Part shown: piece by piece, positions 38,235 to 49,071 of the stretch
How positions within the stretch are numbered: the stretch's first letter is position 1
Layout: each line of letters begins with the position of its first letter
DNA from: Streptomyces sannanensis
GTDB lineage: Bacteria; Actinomycetota; Actinomycetes; Streptomycetales; Streptomycetaceae
Direction of reading: 5' to 3'
DNA: 64,000 nucleotides
Assembly: GCF_039536205.1 (NCBI RefSeq)
Contig: NZ_BAAAYL010000001.1
Span: 3,968,001 to 4,032,000, forward strand
Position numbers and translations under genes: made by a program
Notes under the pieces: generated by a model
What the model saw: the letters and a program-made list of their open reading frames with translations, nothing else
The model's database searches: none
What the model was told of the DNA's origin: nothing

Positions 38235-38308
38235 GGGGGGATGCGGGATCGGGCGCGGGCGGGCGCGGGCGGTGGCGGGCCAGGCGTCCCACGGCACCCC
38301 TTCTTCCC

Positions 38309-38353
38309 CGCATACGCGAAAGCGCCCCGCGTCCAGGGACGGACGCGGGGCGC
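38309..38353 (-). terminator. 45-bp repeat, copy 2: terminator of the regulatory operon
   Basis: GCGCCCCGCGTCC / GGACGCGGGGCGC is a perfect 13-bp stem; on the minus strand it is followed by TTTCG. It sits 17 bp after the HTH gene stop and so separates WhiB/Zn-protein/HTH from the tail structural genes. Confidence 0.75.
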
Positions 38354-38370
38354 TGGGAACGGATGCGGGA

Positions 38371-38589
38371 TCAGGCGCCGGTGGGGCGCGGGTGGCGGCG
38401 GCGGGCCAGGCGTTCGGCGGCGAAGACGTCCTCCAGACGGAAGAGCTGCGCACGGCCGGCCTTGCCCGCCGCCTTCAGATGGCCCAGCTGGACCCACTTG
38501 CGAATGGTCGCCGGGGCGACCCCGGCCTCCTCGGCGGCGAGCGGGCCGGGGATCAGCGCCGGCAGGGACAGGGACGGTGAGGTCAGCAC
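38371..38589 (-). CDS. MerR/BldC-like helix-turn-helix DNA-binding protein
   Basis: A 72-aa protein from GTG 38589 behind GGAGGAGA. The helix-turn-helix is AAEEAGVAPATIRKWVQLGH (about 18-37), followed by the wing KAAGKAGRAQLFRLEDVFAA, as in MerR, BldC and excisionase proteins. It overlaps the stop of the upstream zinc protein gene by 7 bp, so it is co-translated. Either a transcriptional regulator of the tail genes or, if the element was once mobile, an excisionase. No integrase partner is present here. Confidence 0.78.
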   Translation of the reverse strand: MLTSPSLSLPALIPGPLAAEEAGVAPATIRKWVQLGHLKAAGKAGRAQLFRLEDVFAAERLARRRHPRPTGA

Positions 38590-39320
38590 GAGGTCTCCTC
38601 CATCACGTTCGTCGAATCCATCGCCGCGGCGATCTCCTCGGTGCGGGCGCCCGACGCGTCCGCCAGCTCGCTCCACTCCTCCTCCGGCCACAGGTGCCGG
38701 TAGGAGGGGTCGTCCTGGCAGCCGCAGCTCTCGTCGGTGCACACGCACGCCGGGTTGACGCACAGCACCGCCCGGCGATCCGGGAAGGCGCGCAGCGACA
38801 CCGAGTCGCACCAGGGGCAGCGCCCCGAGACCCGGACGACGGTCTCCGTGTCCCCGAGTGTGCGTGCGCACCGGCGGGCCATCCGGCGGATCTCGTTGCG
38901 CACGTGCCGGGCCAGGACGGGGTGGGCCGCGATGTCGTCGAGCAGTCCGACGACGCGCCGGAGCCGCTCGATCACCCCCGCCCGCGGCGGCCGCGGCAGC
39001 CCGAGGCGCGAGCGCACCGCCTCCTCCAGTTCCACCACGCCGTCGGTGATGTCCCGGATGGCGTCGGACACATGAAGCCGTATCGGCGCGGCGCCATGAC
39101 CGGGCACGGCGAGCCCGTGCCGCTGCTGGAGGAGCAGTGCCTCGCGTCGCTCCTCCCGGATGAGTTCGTCCCGCCCCGGGTGCGGTGCGGTGGGGGTCGT
39201 CCCGGCGGCCGAGCGCCGCCCGGGCGCCAGCTCCTCCGTGAGCTCCGGGAACTGTTGTACGAGGGAGGCGGTCCAGAGCGCGATGTCCCGCAGGACGGGC
39301 TCGTCGGTGTACTCAGCCAC
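38583..39320 (-). CDS. zinc-ribbon-like hypothetical protein of the tail regulatory operon
   Basis: A 245-aa protein from GTG 39320. The helical N-terminal part (EPVLRDIALWTASLVQQFPE; IREERREALLLQQRHGLAVP) is followed by long helices around residues 95-160. A C-terminal cysteine-rich module has GRCPWCDSVSLRAF, AVLCVNPACVC and TDESCGCQ, likely binding one or two zinc ions. It overlaps the WhiB-like gene by 8 bp and the HTH gene by 7 bp, forming a tight three-gene operon. I recognise no named family. A DNA- or RNA-binding or regulatory role is inferred from the zinc module. Confidence 0.7.
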   Translation of the reverse strand: MAEYTDEPVLRDIALWTASLVQQFPELTEELAPGRRSAAGTTPTAPHPGRDELIREERREALLLQQRHGLAVPGHGAAPIRLHVSDAIRDITDGVVELEEAVRSRLGLPRPPRAGVIERLRRVVGLLDDIAAHPVLARHVRNEIRRMARRCARTLGDTETVVRVSGRCPWCDSVSLRAFPDRRAVLCVNPACVCTDESCGCQDDPSYRHLWPEEEWSELADASGARTEEIAAAMDSTNVMEETSC

Positions 39321-39636
39321 GACCGCCCCCCGTGATCTCGGTCGCACGGGCGGAGGTGCCGGCGGACGCGACGGCGGTCCCGCCCGGTCGACGGGTCGTC
39401 GCCCTGCGCTTCGCGGCCACCGGGCGGCCGTTGCGCCACAGGCGCCCCGCGCAGACGCCGTCGAACCAGCTCTCCGCGGGTGCGACGGCCGCCTCGCACT
39501 CGCGCTGCACGAGGCAGACGGCGCAGGCGCGCAGCGCCGGGGCCGCCTGCTGGGAGCGGCGGGCGAAGACGACGGACGGGGAGAGGCCGGCGCACGCGGC
39601 GGCGGCCTGCCATGAGGAGGAGTCGGGCAGGTGCAA
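39313..39636 (-). CDS. divergent WhiB-like [4Fe-4S] protein
   Basis: A 107-aa protein. TTG 39636 (behind GGAGAAACACC) is the only suitable start. WhiB hallmarks are a first Cys in WQAAAACAGLSP, then CAVCLVQREC (C-x2-C-x5-C, spacing exact for the family), then FDGVCAGRLWR, where most WhiB proteins have G[VI]WGG. A basic Arg-rich tail could touch DNA. Wbl proteins bind the primary sigma factor region 4. It is the first gene of the operon, divergent from the XRE gene over shared repeats. The altered turn motif makes function less certain. Confidence 0.7.
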   Translation of the reverse strand: MHLPDSSSWQAAAACAGLSPSVVFARRSQQAAPALRACAVCLVQRECEAAVAPAESWFDGVCAGRLWRNGRPVAAKRRATTRRPGGTAVASAGTSARATEITGGGRG

Positions 39637-39738
39637 GGTGTTTCTCCACGGTCCGGGGCCACCGGGCGTCCTGTGGGGCCTGTGGGGCCTCTGGGGCTCA
39701 GGGGGCCGACGAGTGCGGCGGCGAGCCAGCGTGACATG

Positions 39739-39834
39739 TTGCGTGCGAGCGCGCAACTACTTCGCGAGGGTGGCTTCTTCGATTCGACACAGTTGCGTGC
39801 TCGAAAGCACGTAATTCCGTGCGCGCAAGCACGC
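39739..39834. promoter_or_regulatory. divergent promoter region with repeated GTTGCGTGC words
   Basis: GTTGCG-N8-CGCAAC (39739-39758) is a palindrome. GTTGCGTGC recurs at 39792, followed by GCTCGAAAGC and CGTGCGCGCAAGCACG (39818-39833). The repeats lie between the WhiB-like and XRE starts and resemble the palindrome in front of the tail operon. Likely XRE operators for autoregulation and for the cluster. Confidence 0.6.
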
Positions 39835-39874
39835 TAAGGTGGGGGCCGGAGGCGTGTGAAGTGAGGAGCGGCAC

Positions 39875-40324
39875 ATGACCAGTCATGGGCTGGATGAGTT
39901 CGCAGGCTGGGTCGAGAGCCTGATGCGGCAGCGCGGCTATGACATCGACAGCCCGCGCGGTGGAGGGAAGTCCCGGATGGCGGACGAGGCCGGGGTGCAT
40001 CGTGCTGCCCTGACCCGGCTGCTTCAGCGGCAGAGCATGCCCGACCTGGAGACCATGCGCAGGATCGCCCCGCTGCTGGGGGTGTCCGTCCGGGACATGC
40101 TCATCAGGTCGGGACGGGTGACCTCGGAGGAGCTTCCGCTGACCGCGGACCTGCTGCCACCGAGCGACTGGCAGCCGTCGATGGAGGACTTCGCCCGCTG
40201 GCTCGGGGTGCCCGAGGAGCGGATGGGGGTCTTCATCAAGGTGGTGAACCAGTTCCTGGAGCCCGAGGAAGAAGGTGAGCACGGTGGGGACGCGGCCGAG
40301 GCGAAGCGCGCCGCTCGCGACTGA
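39875..40324 (+). CDS. XRE-family repressor-like regulator of the tail cluster
   Basis: A 149-aa protein from ATG 39875 behind GAGGAGCGG. The HTH lies near 30-60 (KSRMADEAGVHRAALTRLLQ, then SMPDLETMRRIAPLLGVSVR). The C-terminal domain (WQPSMEDFARWLGVPEERMG; VFIKVVNQFLEPEE) is helical and may dimerise. No LexA/CI-type self-cleavage motif is visible, so SOS control would have to work in another way. It is divergent from the WhiB-like gene with palindromic repeats between. Inference: it is the switch that keeps the tail genes silent. Confidence 0.82.
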   Translation: MTSHGLDEFAGWVESLMRQRGYDIDSPRGGGKSRMADEAGVHRAALTRLLQRQSMPDLETMRRIAPLLGVSVRDMLIRSGRVTSEELPLTADLLPPSDWQPSMEDFARWLGVPEERMGVFIKVVNQFLEPEEEGEHGGDAAEAKRAARD

Positions 40325-40362
40325 GCCGAGCGCCGGGCGGACCGCCGCCCGCGAGGACGCCG

Positions 40363-40393
40363 AGGAGTCGGGGTGGAGGTCACCCCGACTCCT
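40363..40393 (+). terminator. terminator after XRE gene
   Basis: AGGAGTCGGGGTG-GAGGT-CACCCCGACTCCT, a perfect 13-bp stem, then TCGGTTGTT. It insulates rpsL from the tail cluster. Confidence 0.85.
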
Positions 40394-40571
40394 TCGGTTG
40401 TTCCCCCGGCCGTAGTGGGCGCCGCCCCGAGCGCTTGCACCGTGGCGCATCGCTGACGCCGCCGGCCCGTCGTCGTCGGCCGTCGCGGTCGACGCTGCCC
40501 GGGCTGTCGCGCCCTGTCCCTTCCCCGGTTCTTCGGGGCCGGCCGGGCGTTCCCGCGCGTCGACATTTGTT

Positions 40572-40600
40572 TTGACCGGAGTTCGTGCGGTAGGTACGCT
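40572..40600 (+). promoter_or_regulatory. rpsL (str operon) promoter
   Basis: TTGACC (40572-40577), a 17-bp spacer and TACGCT (40595-40600) form a strong vegetative promoter about 195 bp before rpsL. The rest of the gap between the XRE gene and rpsL (40325-40794) has no gene. Confidence 0.8.
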
Positions 40601-40794
40601 CAGACCTTGTGCCTGGGGTGTGCCTGGGCTCGTGTGCGTGCCTTCAGCCGCATGGCGAGTCCGAGAACGGCCGCCGCGATCCGCGCCCTCATCCGCCCTC
40701 GGCGGAGGTCTGCAGGATTCGACACACCCGACCGCGTGGGTCGGCGAAGTTCCGGGTTAGCTTTACTACACGGCACACAGAAACCGGAGAAGTA

Positions 40795-41166
40795 GTGCCT
40801 ACGATCCAGCAGCTGGTCCGCAAGGGCCGGCAGGACAAGGTCGAGAAGAACAAGACGCCCGCACTCGAGGGTTCGCCCCAGCGCCGCGGCGTCTGCACGC
40901 GTGTGTTCACGACCACCCCGAAGAAGCCGAACTCGGCCCTCCGCAAGGTCGCGCGTGTGCGCCTGACCTCGGGTATCGAGGTCACGGCCTACATCCCGGG
41001 TGAGGGACACAACCTGCAGGAGCACTCCATCGTGCTCGTGCGTGGTGGCCGTGTGAAGGACCTGCCGGGTGTTCGCTACAAGATCATCCGCGGTTCGCTG
41101 GACACCCAGGGTGTCAAGAACCGCAAGCAGGCCCGCAGCCGTTACGGCGCCAAGAAGGAGAAGTAA
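40795..41166 (+). CDS. rpsL: 30S ribosomal protein S12
   Basis: A 123-aa decoding-centre protein, [20 protein letters not shown], from GTG 40795 behind [24 protein letters not shown] with Lys43 and [13 protein letters not shown] with Lys88 and Pro91 are wild-type, so none of the classical streptomycin-resistance changes is present. An upstream in-frame start at 40609 lies in the leader. First gene of the str operon; the next gene starts 2 bp after its stop. Confidence 0.97.
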   Translation: MPTIQQLVRKGRQDKVEKNKTPALEGSPQRRGVCTRVFTTTPKKPNSALRKVARVRLTSGIEVTAYIPGEGHNLQEHSIVLVRGGRVKDLPGVRYKIIRGSLDTQGVKNRKQARSRYGAKKEK

Positions 41167-41168
41167 GA

Positions 41169-41639
41169 ATGCCTCGTAAGGGCCCCGCCCCGAAGCGCCC
41201 GGTCATCATCGACCCGGTTTACGGTTCTCCTCTGGTGACCTCGCTGATCAACAAGATCCTGCTCAACGGCAAGCGTTCCACCGCTGAGCGCATCGTCTAC
41301 GGCGCCATGGAAGGCATCCGCGAGAAGACGGGCAACGACCCGGTCATCACGCTGAAGCGCGCCCTCGAGAACGTCAAGCCGGCGCTCGAGGTCAAGTCCC
41401 GCCGTGTCGGTGGCGCCACCTACCAGGTGCCGATCGAGGTCAAGCCCGGCCGCGCCTCCACCCTCGCGCTGCGCTGGCTCGTGGGCTACTCCCGCGCCCG
41501 TCGCGAGAAGACCATGACCGAGCGCCTCATGAACGAGCTCCTGGACGCCGCCAACGGCCTGGGTGCTTCGGTCAAGAAGCGCGAGGACACGCACAAGATG
41601 GCCGAGTCCAACAAGGCCTTCGCCCACTACCGCTGGTAG
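41169..41639 (+). CDS. rpsG: 30S ribosomal protein S7
   Basis: A 156-aa protein of the 30S head: [20 protein letters not shown], the rRNA-contact region [19 protein letters not shown], the [19 protein letters not shown] beta-hairpin/helix and the C-terminus NKAFAHYRW. It nucleates head assembly and, in bacteria, represses the str operon by binding its mRNA. Spacing of 2 bp to rpsL and 39 bp to fusA supports one transcript. Confidence 0.97.
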   Translation: MPRKGPAPKRPVIIDPVYGSPLVTSLINKILLNGKRSTAERIVYGAMEGIREKTGNDPVITLKRALENVKPALEVKSRRVGGATYQVPIEVKPGRASTLALRWLVGYSRARREKTMTERLMNELLDAANGLGASVKKREDTHKMAESNKAFAHYRW

Positions 41640-41678
41640 TCACTACCCCCATCGAAACCGAGAGAAGACTGAAGCCTT

Positions 41679-43805
<2,127 letters not shown>

Positions 43806-43953
43806 CTCACCCGAGTACACGCTTTAGGCTTGACACCGACCGTCGGGGAGCGACTCCGCATACGGAGGGACTCCCCGGTGGCCGGTAACCCAGCAAAGAT
43901 CACCCTGGCGCCGATGAGTAAGGCGTACAGAACCACTCCACAGGAGGACCCCA

Positions 43954-45147
<1,194 letters not shown>

Positions 45148-45191
45148 GTTTTGACGGTTTGACCTGGTAGCTCGCTCCACGAGCACCAACT

Positions 45192-45223
45192 GAAGGGCCC
45201 CGGGACTCGTCCCGGGGCCCTTC
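45192..45223 (+). terminator. terminator of the str operon
   Basis: GAAGGGCCCCGGGAC-TC-GTCCCGGGGCCCTTC is a perfect 15-bp stem. The group II intron begins six bases downstream. Confidence 0.93.
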
Positions 45224-45228
45224 GGCAT

Positions 45229-47150
45229 GTGCGCCCAGCATGGGCGATTGCTTGGGGGTGAAAGTCCCCTGGGGGAAGAGGTGGTGCTAACCCCGAGCCG
45301 GAGGCAAGGGCGTCATCGTGAGGTGGGGTCTGGAGGAAGCCCGAGGCGAGACCTGGGTACCGAGGAACACGAACCGTGTATGAGGCGTGCTGGTCGGGTG
45401 AGCCTGCATGGCAAGGCGAAGCCCGTCACTGCCAAGAGGGCCAGTGCGTAAACGCGGCGGAGATCCAGGGACAGTGATCGTTCTTACCTGGGGAGATCTG
45501 TTCGGGTGTCGGTTGTGCTGAGGTGTCGCCGCGCCGACGGAGTGGGCCGGGAGGCCGACTCTGACCGGGCAGAAGTCAGCAGAGGCCGTAGTACCAGCCG
45601 GGATGGCCGCCGCTTGGCGGTGGGCTGGGAAGGGCCGAACATCGAGTGGAACGGGTGATGTGGTGGTTGCTCGTGCTGGTCACATGGACCGCGGCAAGTC
45701 CGCTTCGGCGGTGCCGACCGGGGAGGGACCGGTGCATTCCGGAAGTGTCCCGGCGGAGCGTAGTGGCCGGTCGGCGCACTCCATGGAGGACGTTCACCGG
45801 GAGCGGGAGTCCTCGCTGTGGGAGCGGATGCTCTCCAGGGAGAACCTGCTCGCGGCGCTCAACCGCGTCGAAGTGAACCGGGGTGCACCCGGAGTGGATG
45901 GCATGACTACGGCTGAGTTGCGGCCGTGGATCGCAGTGCACTGGCCTGAAGTGAGGGCCGAACTCGACGCGGGCATCTACCGGCCGGCGCCGGTCCGTCA
46001 GGTGATCATCCCGAAGCCTGGTGGCGGCGAGCGGATGCTGGGGGTGCCGCGGGTGCTGGACCGCTTGATCCAGCAGGCCATCGCGCAAGTACTCGTGCCC
46101 ATCTTCGACCCGCAGTTCTCGGGGTCGTCCTTCGGATTCCGTCCCGGCCGGTCCGCCCATCAGGCGGTCCGGGTCGCGCGGCGGGCGATCGAGGACGGCT
46201 ACCGGTGGGTCGTGGACCTTGATCTGGACCGGTTCTTCGACCGGGTCCAGCATGACGTCCTGATGGCGCGGGTCGCGCGCAAGGTCGCTGACCGCAGGGT
46301 CTTGAGACTGGTCCGCAGGTATTTGGAAGCCGGGATCATGGTGGACGGCATCAAGATGCCGAGCGAAGAGGGGACCCCGCAGGGGTCCCCGCTGTCGCCG
46401 GTGCTGTCGAACATCATGCTCGACGACCTGGACCGGGAACTGTTCAGGCGCGGTCACCGGTTCGTGCGCTACGCCGACGACGTGCGCGTCTTCGTGCGGA
46501 GCGAACGAGCCGCCAGAAGGGTGCTCGCCTCGGTCACGGCCGTGGTCGAGCAGCGGCTGAAACTGATGGTCAACCGGGAGAAGTCGAAGGTGGGCCACGC
46601 CCGCTCGGCGGTGCTGCTGGGGTTCGGCTTCTACTTCACCCGGGCCGGGGTCAGGATCCGGGTCGATCCGAAGGCGGTCAAGCGCCTGAAGGACCGGCTG
46701 CGGGAGTTGACCTCGCGCCGGTGGAGCATCGCGATGGATGAACGCATCGCGAAGATCAACCGCTTCACCACCGGATGGATGGGCTACTTCCAGCTAGCGG
46801 ACACCCCGAAGGTGTTCAGGGAGCTGGACGAGTGGTTCCGCCGCAGGATGCGGCAGATCCGCTGGAAGGAATGGAAGCTCCCCAAGGCCCGGTTCAGGAA
46901 CCTCCGCGAGCTCGGCATCGCCGAGTGGAAGGCCCGCGAATGGGCGGGCAGCGGCAAGGGTTACTGGCGGATCGCGGGATCGGCTGTCCTTCAGCGGGCG
47001 ATGCCCAACTCTCACTGGGACGACCTCGGCCTGCGCATGCTCAAGCCGACCTGGCAACGGTTGAGATCAGCTTGATGAACCGCCGGATGCGTGGCCCGCA
47101 TGTCCGGTGGTGTGAGAGGAGGGACGGGCGACCCGTCCCTCCTACTCGAT
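45229..47150 (+). mobile_element. group II intron, class C (IIC) type
   Basis: The 5' end at 45229 reads GTGCG, the group II consensus. It lies just behind the tuf terminator stem, the known target of class C introns. A structured 5' ribozyme part precedes the reverse transcriptase gene. At 47077-47110 a domain V-like helix is visible (ACCGCCGGA paired with TCCGGTGGT, with CGC near 47081 as candidate catalytic triad). A domain VI-like hairpin (GGAGGGACGGG/CCCGTCCCTCC) follows, ending CTACTCGAT at 47150. The length of about 1.92 kb and the intact reverse transcriptase suggest an active or recently active copy. Boundaries are inferred from consensus ends. Confidence 0.85.
45603..47075 (+). CDS. 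ltrA: group II intron reverse transcriptase/maturase
   Basis: A protein of up to 490 aa. Reverse transcriptase blocks: GAPGVDGMT (RT1), RPAPVRQVIIPKPGGGERML (RT2), SSFGFRPGRSAHQAV (RT2-3), VVDLDLDRFFDRV (RT3), EEGTPQGSPLSPVLSNIML (RT4) and RYADDVRVFV with the YADD active site near 290 (RT5). A group-II maturase domain follows (MGYFQLADTPKVFRELDEWF, RRRMRQIRWKEWKLPK). There is no HNH endonuclease, which fits class C. ATG 45603 gives the longest form; ATG 45783 (MEDVHRERESSLWERMLS) is closer to the usual start. Needed for splicing and for reverse transcription at new sites. Confidence 0.93.
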   Translation: MAAAWRWAGKGRTSSGTGDVVVARAGHMDRGKSASAVPTGEGPVHSGSVPAERSGRSAHSMEDVHRERESSLWERMLSRENLLAALNRVEVNRGAPGVDGMTTAELRPWIAVHWPEVRAELDAGIYRPAPVRQVIIPKPGGGERMLGVPRVLDRLIQQAIAQVLVPIFDPQFSGSSFGFRPGRSAHQAVRVARRAIEDGYRWVVDLDLDRFFDRVQHDVLMARVARKVADRRVLRLVRRYLEAGIMVDGIKMPSEEGTPQGSPLSPVLSNIMLDDLDRELFRRGHRFVRYADDVRVFVRSERAARRVLASVTAVVEQRLKLMVNREKSKVGHARSAVLLGFGFYFTRAGVRIRVDPKAVKRLKDRLRELTSRRWSIAMDERIAKINRFTTGWMGYFQLADTPKVFRELDEWFRRRMRQIRWKEWKLPKARFRNLRELGIAEWKAREWAGSGKGYWRIAGSAVLQRAMPNSHWDDLGLRMLKPTWQRLRSA

Positions 47151-47181
47151 TCCGGCCCACCCACCGGAGAACACCGGCCCG

Positions 47182-47350
47182 TCAGCGCAGCGTCGGTCCG
47201 GCTCCGCCTTCCGCGGGGCCGAGCCGGACGCCCGGCAGACCCTTGAGCCACCGGTCGGCGACCTCGGCGAGCAGGTCCGCGTCCGGTGGGTTCCGGCCGA
47301 GGCCGATCGCGTACCGAGCCGACGCCGCACCGGACATGAACGGCCGCGGG
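47182..47350 (-). pseudogene. 3' fragment of an RNA-repair gene (copy of 57271-57440)
   Basis: Minus-strand translation gives [20 protein letters not shown] and [20 protein letters not shown] before the stop. This is nearly the same as the last 55 residues of the 947-aa RNA-repair protein encoded at 57271-60114. Similarity stops at about 47350. A dead piece left by recombination next to the intron. Confidence 0.8.
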
Positions 47351-47398
47351 AATGACCGGCCCGGCCGCCTTCTGAAACGATCAGTCAAGAGGAGCGGG

Positions 47399-47986
47399 CT
47401 ACGAGTACCGGGGCAACTGCTCGGTCGAGATCGTCCAGTCGGCGATGGTGACGTCCTCGCCGTAGACGAATTCCTTCCGGGTCGCGTAGCGCGGACCGTC
47501 CGGCGTGGCATGGATGTCGGACAGCACCGCGCCGGAGCCCGTGCGCGGATCGAAGATCACGTACACCGGAATGCCCAGGAGGGGGTAGTCCCGCGTCTTG
47601 CCCACCCAGTCGTTGTCCGGATTGGAGCGGGAGACGACCTCGATGGCGGCGATGAGCGTACGCGGGTCGAAGGAACCGTCGCCCTCCATGTCCGCTTCGG
47701 CGATCACGATGATGTCGGGGTGGCGCATGATGCCCTCGGGCTCGTCCTCCACGTCGGGCTCTCCCGTGTGGGCCACGAGCTCTTCCGGCATCACCTTCTC
47801 AAGGCGTTTCCGGACCCGCAGCACGGTGAGCTCGTGCGGCCTGCCGGGCGACATCATGTCGTGGACGATCCCTTCCTTGGTGATCTCGAATTTGCCGGGC
47901 AGCGTGTCGTCCATGGACCGGAGGAATTCCCGCATCGCCCGGTAGCGGGAGATGTCCCGCTGTGCGTTGTCCGGGGCGAAGGTCAT
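47399..47986 (-). CDS. Uma2-family (DUF820) PD-(D/E)XK endonuclease
   Basis: A 195-aa protein from ATG 47986 behind GAGGAGCG. The Uma2 pattern is GKFEITKEGIVHDMMSPGRP, the RHPDIIVIAEADMEG strand with the first acid, LIAAIEVVSRSNPDNDW with E-x-V, and LLGIPVYVIFDPR near the end. The fold is a PD-(D/E)XK restriction-like nuclease; true function in the family is unsettled, and Streptomyces carry many copies. The last 45 bp of the gene recur at 61999-62047. The reading frame seems intact. Possible role in DNA repair or element-linked DNA cleavage. Confidence 0.85.
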   Translation of the reverse strand: MTFAPDNAQRDISRYRAMREFLRSMDDTLPGKFEITKEGIVHDMMSPGRPHELTVLRVRKRLEKVMPEELVAHTGEPDVEDEPEGIMRHPDIIVIAEADMEGDGSFDPRTLIAAIEVVSRSNPDNDWVGKTRDYPLLGIPVYVIFDPRTGSGAVLSDIHATPDGPRYATRKEFVYGEDVTIADWTISTEQLPRYS

Positions 47987-48035
47987 GGCGCTCGCTCCTC
48001 GTCTGCGGCCAGGCGCAAGGATCGTCCCCCTCATG

Positions 48036-48998
48036 CTAGGCGGCCTCCTTCGAGTCGGGGCGGCAGTCACGGCAGCGGCCCGGCTCCGGCGCGCGGAACG
48101 CCCGGTCGCAGCTGTCGCAGTTCTGGAGGGGAAGGGGCGGACCCCCGGAGGGCGCGCGGAACGCGGGTGGGGGCGGGAGCTGTGCGGTGAGCCGGTGGGC
48201 GAGCAGAGCGGCGGGTCTGCGGACGCCTTCGGACGGGAGGCCGGTGGTCAGGGCGTGCCGTACGGCGGCGGGGGTGACGTCGCGTTCCAGCCAGGCGGCG
48301 ACCCCCGGGGCCAGGCGCTCCGTGTCCCGCGCGGAGAGCAGCAGGCGCGGGTCGGCGTGGTGCAGCCCGGCGAGCAGCTCGGTGGCGGCCTGGAGGAGGG
48401 ACGCGGCGGGAAAGGCGGGCTGCGGTACGAGCAGGGGTGCGGGCTCGCGGCGCGGCACGGGGGAGGGGCGGGTGTCCCGGCCTTCGTCGGCCTTGTCCGC
48501 GGGCTTCCTGCGGGGGCAGGAGGGCTCGGCCTGAGGGGCTGTCGGCTGTGGGTCCGCGTAGTCCTCTGCCGCGTGGGTCCGCTGGGCGGCGGCGGGCTGG
48601 TTGCAGGAGACCGTACGGGTGACGAGCCGGCCACCGGGGGCGCGTTCGACGACGCGCCGCAGATAGCCGTGGGCCTCCAGCTCGCGCAGAGCGCCGGAGA
48701 CACGGTCCGCGCCCTCGGGGAAGCGGGCGGCGAGCGTCTTGATGTCCACGCGGGCGCCGGTCGGCAGCGACTGGATGTGCACGGCCAGTCCGATCGCCAG
48801 CAAGGACAGCTCGGGGTGCTGGGCGAGGTGGTTGCCGATGACCGTGAAGCGGGTGGTGTGCGGGGTGTTGGCGTGGGTGACGCCGTACGGGTGGTGTTCG
48901 CGGCGGCCCGTGTGGGAACGGACGCGGACGTTGCCGGGCTCCCTGTCCGTAACGGCGGACGGGGCGTGCGAGGGCGCGCTAAGGTGCTGTGCATCCAT
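48036..48998 (-). CDS. helix-turn-helix protein with C-terminal zinc-ribbon-like end (replication/regulatory type)
   Basis: A 320-aa protein. The winged-helix part lies at about 45-125 (FTVIGNHLAQHPELSLLAIG; ARVDIKTLAARFPEGADRVS; LRELEAHGYLRRVVERAPGG). A disordered Pro/Ala-rich linker follows, then a helical domain (LLQAATELLAGLHHADPRLL; ERDVTPAAVRHALTTGLPSE) and a Cys-rich end, NCDSCDRAFRAPEPGRCRDC. This layout is common in Streptomyces accessory regions and resembles replication-initiator or MarR-like proteins. A 32-bp piece of this gene (48681-48712) recurs at 53698-53729. Function uncertain. Confidence 0.75.
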   Translation of the reverse strand: MDAQHLSAPSHAPSAVTDREPGNVRVRSHTGRREHHPYGVTHANTPHTTRFTVIGNHLAQHPELSLLAIGLAVHIQSLPTGARVDIKTLAARFPEGADRVSGALRELEAHGYLRRVVERAPGGRLVTRTVSCNQPAAAQRTHAAEDYADPQPTAPQAEPSCPRRKPADKADEGRDTRPSPVPRREPAPLLVPQPAFPAASLLQAATELLAGLHHADPRLLLSARDTERLAPGVAAWLERDVTPAAVRHALTTGLPSEGVRRPAALLAHRLTAQLPPPPAFRAPSGGPPLPLQNCDSCDRAFRAPEPGRCRDCRPDSKEAA

Positions 48999-49071
48999 CG
49001 GGAAGCTCCTACTTCCTCGGTGGTCAGGCCCTCGCAGTGGGATGCCAGTCCCGGCGGGGGCCGACGCATGT

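Noticed and set aside
38190..38353. CRISPR-like repeat pair
   Set aside because: Only two copies, each a terminator hairpin, with no array or cas genes.
23707..40324. Complete prophage with attachment sites
   Set aside because: No integrase, head, packaging or replication genes and no flanking direct repeat or tRNA junction could be seen by eye.
43829..43864. tuf-specific promoter with TTGACA at 43830
   Set aside because: No -10 element lies at 16-19 bp; only a TACGG-like word 20 or more bp away. Left unannotated.
48187..48534. Plus-strand frames opposite the HTH gene at 48 kb
   Set aside because: Arg/Ala/Gly-rich shadow translation with no ribosome binding site or domain.
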